Below, piece after piece: positions 1 to 12,593 of a stretch of 64,000 nt of DNA. The stretch comes from Ciona intestinalis (taxonomy: Eukaryota; Chordata; Ascidiacea; Phlebobranchia; Cionidae). The translations under genes were made by a program, and so were the position numbers. The notes under the pieces were generated by a model. The model searched no databases, was not told where the DNA came from, and saw only the letters and a program-made list of their open reading frames with translations. Where the stretch lies: positions 1,547,352 to 1,611,351 of the forward strand of contig NC_020177.2 of NCBI RefSeq assembly GCF_000224145.3, written 5' to 3'. Numbering within the stretch: the stretch's first letter is position 1; each line of letters opens with the position of its first letter.

Positions 1-962
1 TTGAACATCTGCTGCTGGAACAAGTTGTATTGTACCAGCAGCTTGCCCCGGGATCACTTGAACAGTAGCTGCTGCTGCATTTTGTGAAGCAGCAACAGCA
101 GCAGCTGTGTGGAGAAGATTACTCATCATAGAAGGGTTTACTCCTTGTGGAGCAGCCACCGTTGCAGTATTGGTCTGTTGTGGTTCTGGCTCTACACTGC
201 TGGTATCAATCTGGTAGTCCTCCTGGTCCAGGTAATCTCCTTTAATATCACCTTGCTCCACCACAATTTGCACCGGACCATTTGTGGTATCACTACCAAG
301 GTTAGATAAATCTCCTAAAATGCCAGTGGAGCTATTATCAATGTCAGTGTTAGTTTTAGCATCTTCTTGTACCACTACTTCCTCTGTATAGGATGTTGCA
401 TGAGCTGCCGCATCAACAAGTTCCAACATTTGTTTTTCATGATCATGGTCATTAGCATTCCCTGCTTGATCAACAGTAAGCAAAAGCTCATTCGTTTTGG
501 GTTGAGTGTTTTCCAAAATATCTTCCTGCTTAAGAACTTTTGGCAAATGCGAGTTATCACTTTCTGCAGCACTCCGTTTAACAGTGGCCTTTGCTATCTC
601 TGCCATTTCTGGAGTAATTTCTTTATCATTTTCAATAACAATCTGTGAATCGGCATCTACGTTTAAAGTTTGTTTTTCAGACATTTTCAAACCTTTACAA
701 CCATCAATAAACACAATATCGTTTTTTTTAGTGTATGAATCTAACTTTTTCTTTTGTTGATCTACTTTTGAATCAGCGTTATTTTCCTTATTTTTTTGCC
801 AATTCAAAACCATAGTAACATTGCTCTCATCTTCAGAGACTTTCCAATTACTAAAACGAATTTCACGGCGTTTTATAACTCCTGAAAGTGCTTGCACAGC
901 GTCAAGTGAAATAATAGATTCAGAGGTGAAATCAAAGGCTTCCTCACACCCGGTTTCTGTTT
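1..962 (-). CDS. Large exon of the unidentified protein (acidic then Ala/Gln-rich)
   Basis: The minus-strand frame is open across the whole interval and stays open up to about 1312, where a TAA lies in frame. Real coding is likely from 962 or 881 downward, because acceptors of the form CTTTCAG occur at both places in the same phase. Further upstream the translation becomes rich in Ile, Leu, Phe, Tyr and Lys, as expected of translated AT-rich intron. Residues read REIRFSNWKVSEDES, then many Asp/Glu, then poly-Ala runs encoded by GCT/GCA repeats at the left edge. The plus-strand frames here are shadows. Confidence 0.6.
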
Positions 963-3900
963 CTGAAAGGACTTTTGTAGGAATGTAAGTTAAGGGTTTA
1001 AAGAAGACTTGAAATGGAAATATTGAATCTGCTTGTGCTTGATTTAGTAGATTAACATAAAGGTCCCTTGATTTTGAAAGACCATTAAACATTCCGTAGC
1101 AAACATACACCAAACATATTTTCTTTAAAAACAGTAAACTTATCCTGAAGCTTTCAGATTCTATATCAAGAAGTAAAAACTGTAGGATTTTGCGTGACAG
1201 TTTGTAAATAGTCAAAACTAAATCAAGAAATGCTTTGCAATGTATAGTATAAATGTGCACATAAAGAATTTGTTTTGAGAACAGAATATGACTATAATGC
1301 ATGGACCATGGACGGTTTTGTGTAATTTATATTTATAAATAGCCTATTATTTTCGTTGATATGATACGTATGTAATGGTACTAACGTTTAATAACACTAA
1401 TGGCAACAGGAATAGCTCACTGTCGATTTAAATCTTTCCTGTTCATGGTCACGCGTGCAGCAAAGCGAAACAATTCGCTTCGTTGATTATTGTGCAGTCA
1501 ACCAAGAAAGTTTAATCAAGCGCACCATCGCATAATTGCGCTACAGATGGAACATGTCTACAGCAATTGCACTGAAATAACATGAAACTTGACTGGCATT
1601 CTATATTTCCGATTACCTGTGATAAAATTATACACTAACCAAGCTAAAATTTCAATCTTTTGCCTTTTTGAGGGAATCTGACTAAATATTGAAACTCGAA
1701 CGCCCCGAGGCTGCTTCAAGACTACTTCTGTTCGTACAGTTTCGGAAAAAATCGTGCCAGTGGGAAATAGATATCTAATTTTTCGTTACTAATTTTTTTC
1801 TAACATTTTTTTTACAGTCAATAAGTTGGTACAGTCAGTAAGTTGAAGTTTTTATGAAACTGAGGCGTTGTTCCTGCTTTTACATAGAATAATATACATG
1901 GCACTAGCAGTATATATCGCTATACTAAAAGTCTAAAACCTTACCAAAACTGCCTGTAGGAACATTAAGAACAATATAGGTTATTACCACAGAGCAATGT
2001 AGGGTATTACCACATTAAGCAACTCTCATGTTTTCTGACTGGTATTAAGTGACAAAATACCTTTCATACAAGGCTGAGTTATTTATTTGTATATGAATAT
2101 TTGACTGATTTCTTCTGTTCATTAATTTATTAGGATATTCATATAATTTCATAATATTAACCTGCTACATCAGTTCTTTCGCCAACCTGTACAATATATC
2201 TGGCATCTCTTCTATCACGCAACGTATCGCATCATTGAACCCCAGGCCAGTCGCGTTTTAGCGCGAAAATTCAACAACCTCTATTTAGAATTTGCGATGG
2301 TGGCACGTCGTTCGTGACTGAAATCGCCAGCTATGTCTTTTAACAAAATTATTTTGCTTAGTATATTCCGAGTATTTTCTTTGGCGAAACTGACTTACAT
2401 TTTTACAAGCATTAAAAGTGCCCTGTAGTTTCGTTCCACTTGACACAATAGTTAAATCAGTGAGGCGTGCTGCGTCTCACGGAGCGGTTATTGTTTGTGC
2501 CGCACACGCAATAAAGATAGAAAGCAAACGCACCGCGCGCAACGAAGCGAGCAGTTCAAACGACCGAGACGAATCACGCACCATACCCGGAAACCAACCA
2601 AGCAGAAAAGAATGAGAGAAAGCGAAGAAACAGCCATTATGACGTACCTGAAGATGGCTAAATAAAGCCAGACAACCAGGGGTAAGGAAAATTCATTCAA
2701 GCAAACAGCATTGAAAGAAACAAGTACTGCGGACAATAAAACACAAACACACGGGGATTGAGTGTATGTGGGATACGGACTGATGAAAGGCTTTAAGCTA
2801 TGGAATCCCGCCTTTACGCCTGACAAGATTCATACAATAGTAACCAACCGTGCTGGGGGTTACAAAAAAACAATTTTGGTTTTGCCGAATACGGACATAA
2901 CGTTTCATAATCACAATTCCATTTCTGATACGGGACCACACAGCATCTAACAAACTATTTTTTGGAAGTTTGTCTCCATCATCTTACATCAACCTCTTTG
3001 CCGCTTGGTTCATCAACATCGCCAGTTACAAGTAAACCGATCAAGTTCAGCACCCCCTTAAACAACCAAGAGCCACAATGGATAAAAAACTAAAGAATAA
3101 ATATCGACTTATAAACCAATCGTAATCTTTAGACCAAGTGCTTGTCTTAAAAAATACTGATCATGGTTTTATTCAATATGTGTGTTTATGTTTAGTTTTA
3201 ACACTTTTAGATAAACGTTGTTCCAAATCATGATTAGCCTAAAGCAGAATAAATGTTTTTATTTATCAAATTCCAGTTTGCTCTCTGGCGTACATTGTGG
3301 GCGAACTGCGCCACTGATTCTTACACTTGCGGTGTTAAAGAGTTGATTTTGTAAATTCACCGGTTGCCCCTCGGAATATTGTACCATTAAATGTTTAAGT
3401 GATGGAAATTTTAGAGATATGTTTAAAATTAAGACTACATAATATCTTGGCGTCACAGTCGTAACAAAACTAAAAACAAAGTTTATAAATCGGTACAGTA
3501 ATACGCTTTGTGCACAACAGATTCATGTTTGCCGTATTTACTTCGAAACCGTGCCGCATCATTAAGTAACGAGCTCTCGTCATTCCGAAATTCAGGTAAC
3601 CGTAAACAGAAACTCAGGAAACCGTGGTGGGGTGAAACGACACGGGTGGGTTAGCGGGGTATGCGATGACGTCACTGGGGCTTAGGTTGCCGTGGTGCAG
3701 ATGAGCTTCACAAGTGTGTGAAAATATGTGATTCCGTGAAAATTAGCGATGCTGTGCTGTTTGTAATAATCCGCACAATAGTATTCAGTATAAAGAAAAT
3801 CAAGCATTCTCAAACCGAAATTAACATAAATATATCGTATTCTTTACCTTAGAGCATGATAACAGTGACGTTTTTTTTTCAAATTTAATAGAGGATTTAA

Positions 3901-6900
3901 TAAAGTGTGTTTATTATGTATACTGTGTTTTTTAAAAAAAAACTCGCTTTGTATATAATCGAACGTTTAAAAACTGATTTAGGTCCGTCTCTGTGATTTA
4001 AGTCCGTCTGAAAAAAAATTAAATGCATGAAAATGCCAACGACACAGAGTGAAGAAAACCAATTTGCAAGCTTCGCGGCATTGCGTGCTTCCACCAGGAT
4101 TATGAGAATGAGGTGGGTGAGGTAGGTGTATATAGTGATGGGGGAGCTCGGAATTGTTTAACGAAACGTGACGGGTTCGACATGACCCCAACCACCGTAA
4201 CCAACGACGTCAAACAGGGTTGAGCGTAAGTTTACGCTGCAGTTGAGATGGGGTAAAGACCTGTCAGACGGACTTAAATATTAAAGATCGGTCGAACCCT
4301 TCTGTGAATTTGCACTAACTATATTACACAATCAGAGAACAAACACTATAGCTGTAACGTATAACTTTTATAAAAGAATATAATAGAAAGATTATAAAAT
4401 TGTTGCAAAATATAAAATCTTTATTAACAACCATAGGAAAAGTCAAAATAAATTCGACCCCGACCCCAATTCGTTCCATTTCTCAACGCGCGCGATCAGA
4501 CGGAACGAAGTGCGTGCAGTTGTGTGGCGTCGCTTGGCAACCAAGCATGACGTAATTTGAGCTGGGGCTGTTTACAGTTTGAGTAACCAAGAATGTGGGA
4601 AAAATTCGTGAATCATCGGAAATTTTAAAGCTTGAACACAAAAAAATACCAATCGGGGTAAAATGAGATTTTCTAAATGCTAGGGTGCTACAATCTCCAT
4701 GCAAAGTCCTTTACTTAAGCAGAGGCAATGCAATGATCTAATCAAATTTAATTTCAATTAATAAAAGTAAATGCAACAAACTTAAATAAAAGTATTGGAT
4801 AAACGTTTTGCTTTAACATTTAGTTACTAGGGTTTGATGCGATATTATCAATATACCACGTGTGAAAGTCGGGTAATTTCCCTCAGATGCGCTCTAGCAA
4901 TCTTGTAAGGTTTATTATGAGTCTTGTGACGGGGCCTCGCTACGGAAGGGCAATCTACCGTCCCCGCCATTGACGAGCGATCGGTTCCTTATGACTTCCA
5001 GAGCGTATACCGAAAAATTGAAACCAGGAGAGTTACGACTATAATTACAGGTATTGAATAGCCGTCGTTGACTGACACAACACGTGTGAAAAGTATTCAA
5101 TACTGAGAACACTACTGTGACATTCAGTCTGCTAATTCATGACTTTCACTTGTCAGCGGTATCAGCGATAATCTATGCATGACGTAATAAAGTCACTCTT
5201 TTCGTAAAAACTTTACTTACACAAGCCCTACGTTTGTTATAAAAATAGTAGGTATTCACAGGTTGAATATTAATTTGCCTAGGTGTATACACTGAATAGT
5301 ATTTTTGCAATATCCTAAAATACAAATCTGCGAAGACAAAGTCAAATCCATTCTTGCAGATATATATAAGAAACACGGGCGTGTGCAACCATGTAGCCTA
5401 CAGAGTACATGTTACTTATAATGTGATATTGCTATTAAGTTACGGTGGATTACTTTGGCGCCAAAAGCTTCAATACCTATGTCGAAAGAAAGAGCTATAC
5501 TATTAAAATTGATACATCGTTCCCAGCAAACACATAAATACGAGTTCTTCAGGGTGTCGAGATCTTTACCTCTTATCACATGACATAATGCAATGTGTTT
5601 TACTAGGTCCTGAAACCTAAATGTACGGCATCCGATAGTATCTTGCCAGGATAATAAAGTTGCTCTGAAAGGAGTCACATATACATTCAGAAGGGTGCTG
5701 GTTGAGATATAACCAAAGCGACATTATAAAATCCGCCCACTCTTCGCAATGATGTTGTTGTTTTAGAACGCCTCTGCCCGATTTTAAGACAAGAAAAGTC
5801 GCATATGGTGGGTTTATGACGTAAGAAACCTAGGATTATGGTCCACGGTTCGCTGCCGATGAAATGCGCAGAATAACGGGTGGGGTTTAAACCCATGTTA
5901 TTCCATGCGCTGTGGTGCGACTTATCCCACAATCTAAACCGTGATTCTCGACCAAATGATAACCCTGGTGCCAACACACGTGTAATTTTTGTACTGCAAT
6001 GAATTGGGTAAAACATCCGCCAAGTTTTAAATCTGAACTAAATAAAGTAATGAACAACCCGCATTTTTCTACACATCTCTATTTGCACTGTGTCGTAGAA
6101 TGGATCCGATTTCTTCGCGTGAATGCCCGCTTACTTGTCGGCTCATTGCATTCGTTAAATGTAATACAAAATACATTTGCGGTCCCACGGACCTACTTGT
6201 CACCAAAGCAACCGGTTTCACAAATTTGGTAAAATTTACGTAATATAAAAATATGAAACCTTTCGTTGTTAATCCCTAAAGAAACTCTAGGTGTCTCAGT
6301 TCGTCATATCATATAGGTATAGTTGTTTAGTTTGTTTATCTGTAACTTTCTCATGGGACAATTTGTAAACACAAGTACAAATCATAACAACGCCATGACA
6401 TTATATTGACAATAAATGTTTAACTCACTCGATCTATAGCTTCCGTTACTTCTTGACTTTAACTGTTTCTTCCCGTTGCCTCCTTGCTGACTCAGCTGTT
6501 TTTTGCTTTCTTGCATAGCGCCCTGCTGGTCCAGTTCAGTTGTTTGATATTCATTATTGGGGTGCTGAAAATATAAAACTTTATACTTTTGTGTAACATG
6601 TTATAACTGTTAACGAAGCACGGATATGCTTTATGGCTAGTTTTAACAGAATAAATAAAACACTTAACTCATAAAAATAAATGATTATTCATAAATATAG
6701 TATAATGAGTTTAAGACGCGACCTTCAAGTACATATTGCCAAATATTTTCAAACTCAAACATATGAACGTTTGGGGGGATACCAGGATTGTACTATCACA
6801 CTTTTATTAATTTACAACAATCCAAAAAATATTTATTAAAACACACGAGAGGTATTTACCAATTCGAAAACATGCGGGGTAAGACGGGAATGTAAATGAG

Positions 6901-9900
6901 TTTTATTTTATAAATACATGCAAATAACACAACATATAATTTGTACGCTATGAAAATCAATGTTAAACATATATGTAATAACAAAATTATAATAACTCTT
7001 ATTAAAGTTTATAGTTTTGCTATATGTTGGGTATTGCTACACTATATTTCGCATAGGCCAGTTTTTATAATTTATCTCCAAGTGCCTATTCGTTCACTAT
7101 ACCGAATTTGAATACTTTACACAGGTTTCTTTTTTAAAGTTCCGTCTTACCCCAATCCCATCTTCCCCCACCCTGCTATTTGTATTGGTACACAAAATAA
7201 GCTTAAATAATAAAACTTATTTTTACCTCTTGTGGTAAGAAGCTTTAACACGAATATATTGCACCACGTGTTAGCTTTTGAGTTACCACGTTTGTGGAAC
7301 AATAGTTACCATTTTTCTATATATTTTTTTGACTACTTGTTTTTGGTGTAAAGGCCGCCCACAAAATGCACACAGTTTTGGTTTATAACATGAACGTTTC
7401 CACTGGTTCAATAAATATATATACCAACCACATTCACCTGTTGATGCTGTTGTGCCATTCCTGTGATGTTTGCAATCTGAGCGGCAGCCATTGCAGCATT
7501 TGCATGTTGGGTATCGAAAGGCAGTGACTAAATATATATATGAAACGCCTAAAAATGTTTGCTTTTTGCTAAATCTTTCTGCCGTTGTCCTTAATTGTTT
7601 TACGACGTTTATATTTTGTATTTCAGTCATTCGTAAATAAAATGAACTTATAGGACAGAGTTTGAAAAGTAAAATAAATATTTTATCTATTTATTTTACA
7701 AGCTTAATGCTCCACGCATGTTCGGTGCTTAGAGCAAGTGACTTAAAGTTTTTAAATAAACAACTCAAGGGTTTTGTCAGTTTCTTCAAGGCATACACGA
7801 ACATAGAGCTTTAAATCCACAATATCTTGATTTTATATTACTCTGAATAAGTGTAGAACTGTAGAATATAAGCTATACCTGCAGAGAACCATTTTGCATT
7901 GGGATATAAATTGGGGTCATGGTCTGCACGTTATCTTCGCTTGACGGTGTTGCATGAATTACACCAGGTGGATGAATCACCAACTCTGAAGTTCCAATGG
8001 TAGGCATCTGCTGCGATGTAGACATTTCTGTGAGATACGACATAGTACCGTTGGTCAAATTTTGTGTAACTGTGCTCATTTGCGAAAGAAGTAACAGACG
8101 TTCGTGGTCATTGACATGGCGATCTACAAGGTGCTCTGACGTCACAGCTTGTAAGGGTTCGTAGGAAATAGGCTGGTGATCTGTGATTTGCATTCTGCCA
8201 TTCTGCTGCTCTTGCTGACGCATTAGATTGTTATTAAGATCATCAGAAAATTGCGGAGTTAGATGTTGCTGGTGAGCCGATGAATAATGGTCGCTTGTGG
8301 AACTGAAGAGCAGAGGTGCTGGTAGAATATCTTGACTTTGAATCAACGGAAAACCCGAAGTTGATGCTTGCGGATTGGATTCCTAAATAAAGATATTTGC
8401 TTGGTTACAATATCTAGCATGTAGAAGTAAATACAGCTATGAATGGAACAGCAGTGTTATAAATCTATAAATAGTTTCCTGTCGTGCGAGAATAAGTCAT
8501 TATTGTTTTTAGTTCGCGAGGTTCTTACCACATTGGAGCGAATCGCCTGCTCATTATTGGTGTGAGTCACGTGGCAAGTCATATCCATGGCTTCTGGAGA
8601 TGAGCGATCCCTGTATTCCGGAGCTTGCTCATTCCCATTACGCGGAGAAAGTGAATGCTCCGTGTGAGCTGATGATGCCGGAGAAACCGTGACAATGGAG
8701 CTACCGACTGAAAACGATGACATCATTGCTGGTGACGAAACGTGTGGTGTTGATGATGCAATCATTGTGAAAGAAGCTGTGTTGTTCATGCGTTGATCAT
8801 CTTTGTGGTAGCTTGGTGGAGTAAGCGGTGGGGACGAAGGAATGAATTCGCTTATAGATATTGGAGTTATACCTGAATAATATTAAATAACTTAATTTCT
8901 TATGCAAAACTTTACATGCAACGCGCAGTATTTATTATTCTATGAATCTAATTATGCCAAAATATGCTGCTGATGCATGAAACAAATTGAACATTAAACA
9001 TGTAGCGTTTAGTTCTGTTATGTTTTTTTATTCTGTTCTAAGCAGTTGTATTATATAGAGTTTTCTTATTCCAGTAAATGAAGCGAAAGAGAGCACGATC
9101 ACCATGCCGACATAGTAATAATCTAATATGCTAAAGTGCACTAAGGTTATGTGAATAGAGTGGCCAGGCGATCACTTATAAACCTATACATTCTTAATTA
9201 TTCGCTATAGAAATTTTCTCATTTAATTTACAAAAGAAGAATAAAAGACAAAGTTGGAAAATAATAAATATATGACGGGGAAAGATAGCCTATCCAAAAT
9301 GCCTTTGTATTAATTAATAAATAAAAGTTATTACGAGTACTCGAGAAAAACTATTGTACACTTTCAAAATCACATTTAAAATTTTTATAAAAATAATTAA
9401 TAGGTGTATTCATTATTAGTAATACATATGAATAACCCGAAATAATACTGTTACGCATTGAAAATCAGATTTAAACATTTTTACATTTGCCCTTCTGCTA
9501 AAGATATTATATATACATATACAGTAAGGTGGGGGAAGACGGGACACCTTTTACCTCTATTTTCTCGCCCTGTGTAGTAGTAAACAAAGAACATTCAAGA
9601 AACTATTAAACTAAATGCACATGGCTCCCATTGACCGTTAGTTATTGTTTAAAACACGATTAGGATATTTAGATATTATGTGCTAAAGGTGTCCCATCTT
9701 CCCCCACCCTACTATATGTATTATTTTATGAAAATTGGTATTGTTCGAACATCAATATAAATATTGTATCCTATAAATGCAGATCAAATTGTAGTTACAG
9801 AAAAATATTAAAACAACTAATAATAAAGTTAACATTTTTGGCACAAACGTTCCAGCCACTTCTTATAAATTAACTCCAAGCGCAAATGACTGAATTTCGA

Positions 9901-12593
9901 ATATATTTTCTATATATTTTGTTTTGTTATTTTATCATTATATTGTATTTGAATAACCCCTGGGGTATAAATTATTGAATTAAAAGCAAACCCTTTAAAG
10001 TTTGGCAATAAAAAGGTAAAAAAGCTACAATGTGGGGAAGATTGAACACCAAATTAATATATATTTACATTAGCAGTATTCTGCAACTTGTCTTTTTTTC
10101 CAAAATCGAGTAAAATCGGTGACTTTTGCAATGAACTAAACGAACTTTTTAGAGTTTTGTGTGCGATTTTTTTATAGGAAGGCGTAAAATAGCTTGTATT
10201 TACCGTATCCAACATTCTTTGCTAAAAAATATAAAATTACTCTTATTAAATGACCAAAATGGCACAAATTCACCGCTTCTAAATCTCGTTTTTGACTTTC
10301 AACTTTTTAATACAGAAAACAAATAACGCTTAATATTTAGACTATCCATTCTTTAAATTTTATTTAAGTCCAAGTTTCCGTTCAACTTTCTGAAAAACAT
10401 GCACTCTTCCTATACCTCCTGTGTTATTTTAGGCACAAACTGGCGTTCAATTTGTCTTTTACCTACATAACAATGCTGGGTTGGATTACTTGGTATTTTC
10501 AACGGCTCTATTATCAAATGTTCGAAATTAGCATCTTAATATTTCGGATTTTTACTTGTTTACTTGTTTAATAAATATTGTTCCTATTTTACATAGTTTT
10601 TTTCATTATTTAAAACCAGTAATCGGCTTTGACGCGCGTTTTATAAAATAATGAAGTGAGAATACTGTCGAATAATTCTGTAACATTATTTTTCTGGTTA
10701 TCATTAAATAGGGGTCCGTGAAAAGAAAATTAAAATAAGTCTCGTCTGACAAAGTGTCCCATCTTCCCATACCCTACTATATGCTGATCATACTGGAACA
10801 TTTGTAATCGTCCATTAACTAATCAAGATTGGTAAAAGGTTTATAAGGGTGTCCCAACTTATCCCATCGTAAGATTCAGCGAGCATTTAAGTTTAACACA
10901 TTTTACCATTAGGCAATTTATCAGCTATTAAAAACATTTTGTGCCTGTTTAACGGCGATTCTTAAAACATAACATCTGTAATCGTATATATCTATATTAT
11001 ATAGTGGGGGGGGGGGAGATGGGACACCTTTAGCACATTATATCTAAATATCCTGATCACGTTTTAAACAATAAGCAACGGTCTATGGGAGTCGTGAGAA
11101 TATGGTTTTATAATTCTTCAAATGTTCTTTGTTTACCACTAAATGAGACGAGAAAATAGAGGTAAAAGGTGTCCCATCTTCCCCCACCCCACTGTATATT
11201 AGGGAATAATATATTTTTTCCTATTTATAAGATTTAAAAAAGTAAGCAATCTTTCCCCCCCGACTATATACAACAGAGGGATGCAACCATTAATGACTTA
11301 ATAAAGTTGAAAGCAATTCGGTGTCTCCTATAAACAAAACCATTCCGTCTGATTGTTCACGTTGCACTGTGCGGGTGGTATATTCCAGACATTTTAAATT
11401 GGAAAATTTATGTTTTTTTAGGTTGATGAGGTTTAAAATTGAGCGATCAGCCAGCAGGCCTGTTAGGTGCAACTGTTTCTGTTTCGGTAGCCGCAGCGAC
11501 TGGATTCCAGCGGCCTTGTTGTAAAATTTCAACAAATATTGGCGCTCCACCTTTTTTTATGAAAATGGTATTTTTACGAAACAGGAGAGCTAGTTTCGTA
11601 TCTATTGCTCAGAATTTTGTAATCTAAAGATTACAAGTGAATGCGAACCACTGTGTTCTATAATAAAGGTTAGGTAAAGCAGATACGATGACGTAACGGC
11701 AAAGGGGGAGTTAAAGTCGGTCTGTAAACATTGTCAGTTATCTTAAAGCTCTTCGCTAACAAACCATTAGGGTGAGGAATGGGAACGTTGGTTTACTACT
11801 GTGAGATATTTTATGTTAAAACTATTTCCCATTTATCTTCACGTTGAACAAAACCCGTTAATGTATTTTCTATTTCAGCCATAACATATCATTTGGATAT
11901 AACAACCTGTATACACATTTATTCGTTTACAATTTGGCGAGTTTGCTTTACAACCACTTGAAATATCTACAATCCTATACATAACAACTTGCAGATTAAC
12001 CCAAATAGATAAGAAGCGTGATGACAACTGCATCAAATATTTATCTGCCGTTTTATATTAACATTCTTTAAAAATAGTTAGGTTATTCATAAATATAAAC
12101 ATCAATAAAATCGTGTGTTGTGCAATAATGTTGCATGGCGTTATGTCTAAACAGATCGAAGCAAACCATGAACGCCAGCGGCGACATTTTTACAGAACGA
12201 TTGCGATTAAGTTACAACGACAAATTGAAAGTTTTAAACTTAGCAAAATACATATTAAATAGCCGCTAAAAAGAAAATTAGCAACAAGTAATGAATTTTA
12301 AACTTTATATAAAAGAGTTAAACTTAATGTTTTGTAGAGTTTATGCTATACCTAAAATACATAATTTGGCGGATATTTATACACTTTAACTATTTAGGAA
12401 CACAATTTTTAAATTGCTCACCGCTTTGAACAATCCTGCTGAAAGTCTTCGAAACATCGAGAGATTTTTTCAGTTTTCGCCCGAATTGGAATGAAGAAAC
12501 CCCGACAAGCAAATTGTCCTCTCGATCACGATTCCGTTCTTCGTCTAATTCTTGTGCAGTGAGATGCAGAGAGCCACAAGCTTCGGTTTCCAT
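1..12593 (-). CDS. Unidentified Ser/Thr/Gln/Ala-rich, probably nuclear, protein (partial, cut by left window edge)
   Basis: Six minus-strand exons join in consistent phase with GT-AG borders: 12422-12593 (ATG at 12593, ends phase 1), 8529-8872, 7879-8382, 7438-7527, 6429-6564 (ends phase 1), and 1-962 running off the window. An alternative acceptor would make the last exon 1-881; it has the same phase. The visible protein exceeds 700 residues. It starts METEACGSLHL, and a basic stretch near residue 39 (GRKLKKSLDVSK) is followed by a Ser/Pro/Thr-rich part with TPPSYH. A Gln/Met/Thr-rich region follows, then an acidic stretch, and finally an Ala/Gln-rich end (VQVIPGQAAGTIQLVP) like the activation domains of Sp or CREB-type factors. 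No zinc finger, homeodomain, bHLH or other named domain is visible, so the family is unknown. A DNA-binding domain could lie beyond the left edge. Joining the last exon across a 5.5-kb intron is the weakest step; it could be a separate gene. Confidence 0.55.
2256..2270. promoter_or_regulatory. E2F-like site
   Basis: The sequence TTTTAGCGCGAAAAT is a near-palindrome that fits the E2F consensus (TTTSGCGC followed by A-rich). No promoter was identified beside it, so function is unproven. Confidence 0.25.
4529..4555. promoter_or_regulatory. RFX X-box next to a CRE-like site
   Basis: GTCGCTTGGCAACC at 4529-4542 fits the X-box half-site pattern (RYYNYY, one-base spacer, RRNRAC). It is followed six bases later by TGACGTAA (4548-4555), a CRE/ATF-type site. 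RFX factors use such sites in ciliary and MHC-type promoters. No transcription unit is recognised immediately beside it. Confidence 0.3.
6870..7175. repeat. MITE-like element with GGGTAAGACGGGAA ends
   Basis: The left part reads GGGGTAAGACGGGAATG near 6879 and the right part reads GTTCCGTCTTACCCC near 7140, an inverted pair about 270 bp apart. The right end continues into the CCCATCTTCCCCCACCC motif common to the short elements of this window. It lies in an intron of the left-hand gene. Confidence 0.5.
9520..9718. mobile_element. MITE, family 1
   Basis: A roughly 200-bp element bounded by GTGGGGGAAGACGGGACACC on the left and GTGTCCCATCTTCCCCCACC on the right, which are inverted. The interior contains AAACACGATTAGGATATTTAG and a segment matching the other family-1 copies. 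No coding capacity. Confidence 0.7.
10605..10786 (+). mobile_element. MITE-like repeat, family 2
   Basis: Shares an internal segment (ATACTGTCGAATAATT, TTATCATTAAATAGGGGTCC, GTCTCGTCTGACAAAGTGTC) with copies at about 15975, 24574 and 60981. It ends in the CCCATCTTCCC terminus also used by family 1. Non-coding. Confidence 0.6.
10999..11198. mobile_element. MITE, family 1
   Basis: Begins in a long G run followed by AGATGGGACACC and ends GTGTCCCATCTTCCCCCACC, giving inverted termini. The interior matches the 9520 and 42148 copies (CCTGATCACGTTTTAAACAA, ATGTTCTTTGTTTACC). Non-coding. Confidence 0.7.

Larger units (their letters stand above)
963..6428. other. Probable 5.5-kb intron; no confident gene
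   Basis: No exon with good splice sites and recognisable protein was found on either strand. The interval holds an E2F-like site near 2256 and an X-box/CRE-like pair near 4529. Relatively GC-rich patches lie at 2400-2650 and 5690-6200. Several short open frames here resemble nothing known. Confidence 0.4.
8873..12421. other. 3.5-kb intron filled with short repeats
   Basis: This interval separates the first and second exons of the left-hand gene, and their phases match (1 into 1). It contains three short elements at about 9520, 10605 and 10999, described separately, plus a fragment near 10020-10100 that matches arms of the 14.4-15.9 kb element. No convincing open frame is present. Confidence 0.5.

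Noticed and set aside
963..1312. Upstream extension of the left-edge exon as coding
   Set aside because: Its translation is dominated by Ile, Leu, Phe, Tyr and Lys, typical of intron, and good acceptors exist at 962 and 881.
2418..2826. Overlapping frames on both strands in a GC-richer patch
   Set aside because: Neither translation resembles a protein family; both have biased, low-information composition.
5687..6016. 109-codon minus-strand frame with ATG
   Set aside because: No recognisable domain, no splice context and no similarity to a known mobile-element protein.
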